Translations under genes and position numbers: made by a program
Assembly (NCBI GenBank): GCA_016748015.1
Contig: JAAOMT010000239.1
Location: forward strand, 102,812-166,811
DNA from: Geosiphon pyriformis
Lineage: Eukaryota; Glomeromycota; Glomeromycetes; Archaeosporales; Geosiphonaceae
DNA: 64,000 nucleotides
Direction of reading: 5' to 3'
In this document: piece by piece, positions 61,452 through 64,000 of the stretch
How positions within the stretch are numbered: position 1 is the stretch's first letter
Layout of the letters: each line of letters starts with the position of its first letter
The notes under the pieces: generated by a model
The model's database searches: none
What the model was told of the DNA's origin: nothing
The model's input: only the letters and a program-made list of their open reading frames with translations

Positions 61452-64000
61452 TCCGATACAAATGATTTAATTTAGAATGATTAGAAATATGGTAAAGAGA
61501 AACCTTTTTTTGATGATGGTCGATATTCATGGCAAATCTTTTCATATTTATCAGGAGTGAATTGCTATTTATAGATAGCAATGATTTATTGGTTGCAGAA
61601 TGATCACCTTTAAATATATTTAAAATTAGATACAATATTTAATTGGGAAGTTAATTAAATAGTTATATTAATTGAAATAATTCAGATATCATTTGGGAAA
61701 ACAATAATATTTAATTTTTATTTTATGACAAAAGAAGAATCCTATGGATTTTCAAAGATGATATTTTATTTAAGCCTATTAATAATATATTAATTCGAAA
61801 ACTTATCTTTAGTATAGTGAAAAATTGAACAACAAGCGTTATTAGAAAAATTTTGAGATCATTTTTTTAATATATTATCAAGTCAATTCTTAGATTCCCA
61901 AATTTTGTATTTAATTTATTCATTCATAAAATATTTTAAATGATATTGCAAATAAATTTTAGAAAATTAAGAAACATCAAAATCCAAGTATTTAAAATTA
62001 TAAAGGCAATAAAAAGTGTAAATATAATATAATGAATTTATTCAATTTTTTTTACATTGGAACTATTAATATATTCATTGGAAAAATAATTAATCATAAA
62101 AGCTTTTTATAACAAAATATGTTTAAAATATTAAAATTTGTTAAAATTATTTTTGTTTTTAAATTAGCATAAATATAAAAATATTACATTATTGGTAACT
62201 ATGTAAGTTATAAAATGTATAATAAAATCATAAATATTTTTACCATTAATCTTGACAGAAAATGATTTTCTGTAATGTAATTGGTTGAATGAATTTATCT
62301 TGATTGTTAAAAAAACTTTTTTTTTTTTTTACCAAATTTGTGCACATCTGTCCAAAATCAAAATAAAAAGATGGTATAAGTTTTTACCACTTTCAAAGCA
62401 CTTAAATAAATAATTTAAAATTTCAGTTTAGAATATTTAGCAGTACCATTTATCATTACACGGTTATTTTATTTTATTAGGAATCTAGAAAAATTTAATC
62501 TCTTTCTATTTTTTGTCCAGTGACAATCAAAGCTGTTTGCTATAAGTGAACCATAACTTTTAATAAATTAGCAGATATCCTAATTCACTAATTTTCTCGG
62601 TTGGATGCCATATATTTAGTAAAAGGTTTAGATTTTTACGCCTTTATACTTTTTCTAGTTTAATTCATCTTTTTAAAAGAAGGAATAAGTTACTTTAATT
62701 TCATTTAAAATTCGTTTAATCATAGTTCAAAATTGTAGGGAATTTAATAAAAACAATAGAAATTAATATTAAAAACCAATATTAATTGATTTTCTTGGAA
62801 AACTTTTTCGATAACGATGTTTAGAAAAGTTTTCAACAAGGTACTATACATGGTGATGAATGAGAATATTCATAATTTGATACAAATCTTTGTTTGCATA
62901 TTCAGCCTCTGTTTTAGAATTCAAATCGGATCGAAAGAGAAATATGCCAGCCTTTTTGCAATTCGATTCTGTTAAATTATTTTTAAAACTTTATCATATC
63001 GAAAAAACTTTAATCGAAATGAGAATTTTTGTATCAGCTCTATCAAAGAAGGATAGTTTTAATAATATATAATCTTGAAGAAATTCTGAAGCTTTTGTAT
63101 AGACTATCTCTATACCTAAATTTAAGACCAAGATGCCCGTAAAATTTTGCTGGATTCTCTAATTTTAGATATTTAAGATTATCTCTATTATCCAATTATG
63201 CTTTTTGACGTAGCCAAGACTTTATGATCCTACTCAAAATCCTAGAAACTTCTCACGGTGGTCTTGAAATTATAAAAATCTAGTTTGAATTTTAGTTACC
63301 ATGGATATTCATCTGCAAACATAAATTTATTAGTTTTGGTTTTTTGATTAATTAGTTTTTTATGGAAACTTTCAATATTCTCTAAAAAAAAAATTTTTCT
63401 CCTAAAAGAGAAATATTCATTTTTCTTAAAAAGAATTTTCTCAACATGCTTATTGCTTATCTTTTTTGAGGCTGGCGTATGGCCATAGATTGTGAATCAT
63501 GACCCTATAGCTGTCTATAAAATGGAAACCTAGATCCGCTTCTAATTTGGGTTTAGTTTAACCTGAAAAAAAATTATAAATAGGAAAGTTTAATCTATTT
63601 AGATCAATGCCGAATATATTGTGTATGTCATAGATCAACCGGTCATTATTGAATTCTAAAATAGGTAAAAAGTAGCATTTTTTCTCCTCCGTTCGAAAAG
63701 GTAAACTTCTGAATATGACCAACCTCTGTTAAATGAGCTACCTTTAATTTTATTTTTGAAAAGATGTTATTATTAATAAAATGTTCAAAATTCAGAGTAA
63801 ATTTTATTACTTTGAATATATAATAATAACTAAAACTTTCCGCTTTGTAATTTAAAATTATATCTTGAAAAAGTACCAATTCTTAAAAATAATGCCTCCT
63901 AGACTTGATCAATACCTGATTTATAATTTTCAAGATACAATCAAACAATAATTGAAACCTAATCGAAGATTTTTAAAAGAAAATTGATAATATTTGAAAA
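61452..64000. other. AT-rich region to the window end
   Basis: Upstream side of Myb/SANT gene 3 followed by AT-rich sequence. Short frames at 62890-63072 (plus) and 63646-63879 (minus) have no recognisable domain. No gene called. Confidence 0.55.

Noticed and set aside
61411-61635. 74-codon minus-strand frame ahead of Myb/SANT gene 3
   Set aside because: Different frame from the leader exon, overlaps it, and no splice site joins the two.

Overview
The window looks like an early-diverging fungal genome, most likely Glomeromycotina (arbuscular mycorrhizal relatives, possibly a Geosiphon-type lineage). The clues are very AT-rich intergenic DNA (some 60-base lines hold only 3 to 9 G/C), short GT-AG introns of about 60-90 bases, a Sel1-repeat protein, and several copies of the tyrosine-kinase-like family with an N-terminal Cys-x2-Cys motif and a C-terminal 'VYTSRLL' tail typical of that group. 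A run of 653 Ns (30043-30695) shows this is a draft scaffold. The species call is inference; the family calls rest on translated motifs.

Layout: 1-1137 the end of a decayed cytochrome P450; 1138-3985 AT-rich, with a kinase-tail relic and one exon-like frame; 3986-5092 Myb/SANT gene 1; 6330-6850 unexplained exon-like frames; 7060-8178 Sel1-repeat gene (minus); 8518-9405 an unknown two-exon gene (minus); 9.4-13.0 kb desert; 13011-14264 DUF4238 gene; 15008-16024 kinase pseudogene; 16.0-21.1 kb extremely AT-rich desert; 21155-25725 a 15-exon Rad4/XPC DNA-repair gene; 26073-27443 an intronless, GC-richer selenium-binding protein (methanethiol oxidase) gene that looks bacterial; 28.9-29.4 kb Myb relic; 29683-31286 kinase gene interrupted by the N gap; 32.4-36.9 kb AT-rich with a strand-skewed block; 36.9-38.4 kb two kinase copies in inverted orientation, both damaged; 38.4-46.2 kb desert; 46281-47424 a Zn2Cys6 protein with a possible ubiquitin-like domain; 47.4-54.7 kb desert; 54689-57081 an 8-exon MFS transporter; 57445-58696 Myb/SANT gene 2; 58932-59333 a three-exon I78-type peptidase inhibitor; 60223-61451 Myb/SANT gene 3 with a decayed last exon; the rest AT-rich with nothing recognised.

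The genes do not form an operon-like system. Two lineage-specific families, kinases and Myb/SANT proteins, are each present as several intact and broken copies, so the region shows gene birth and death. The best candidate for something undescribed is the Myb/SANT family: three multi-repeat proteins that all begin with a basic leader ending in an SFAS(I) motif, resembling a mitochondrial presequence, and share phase-1 introns at matching places. The bacterial-like selenium-binding gene next to Rad4 is the second most interesting item.
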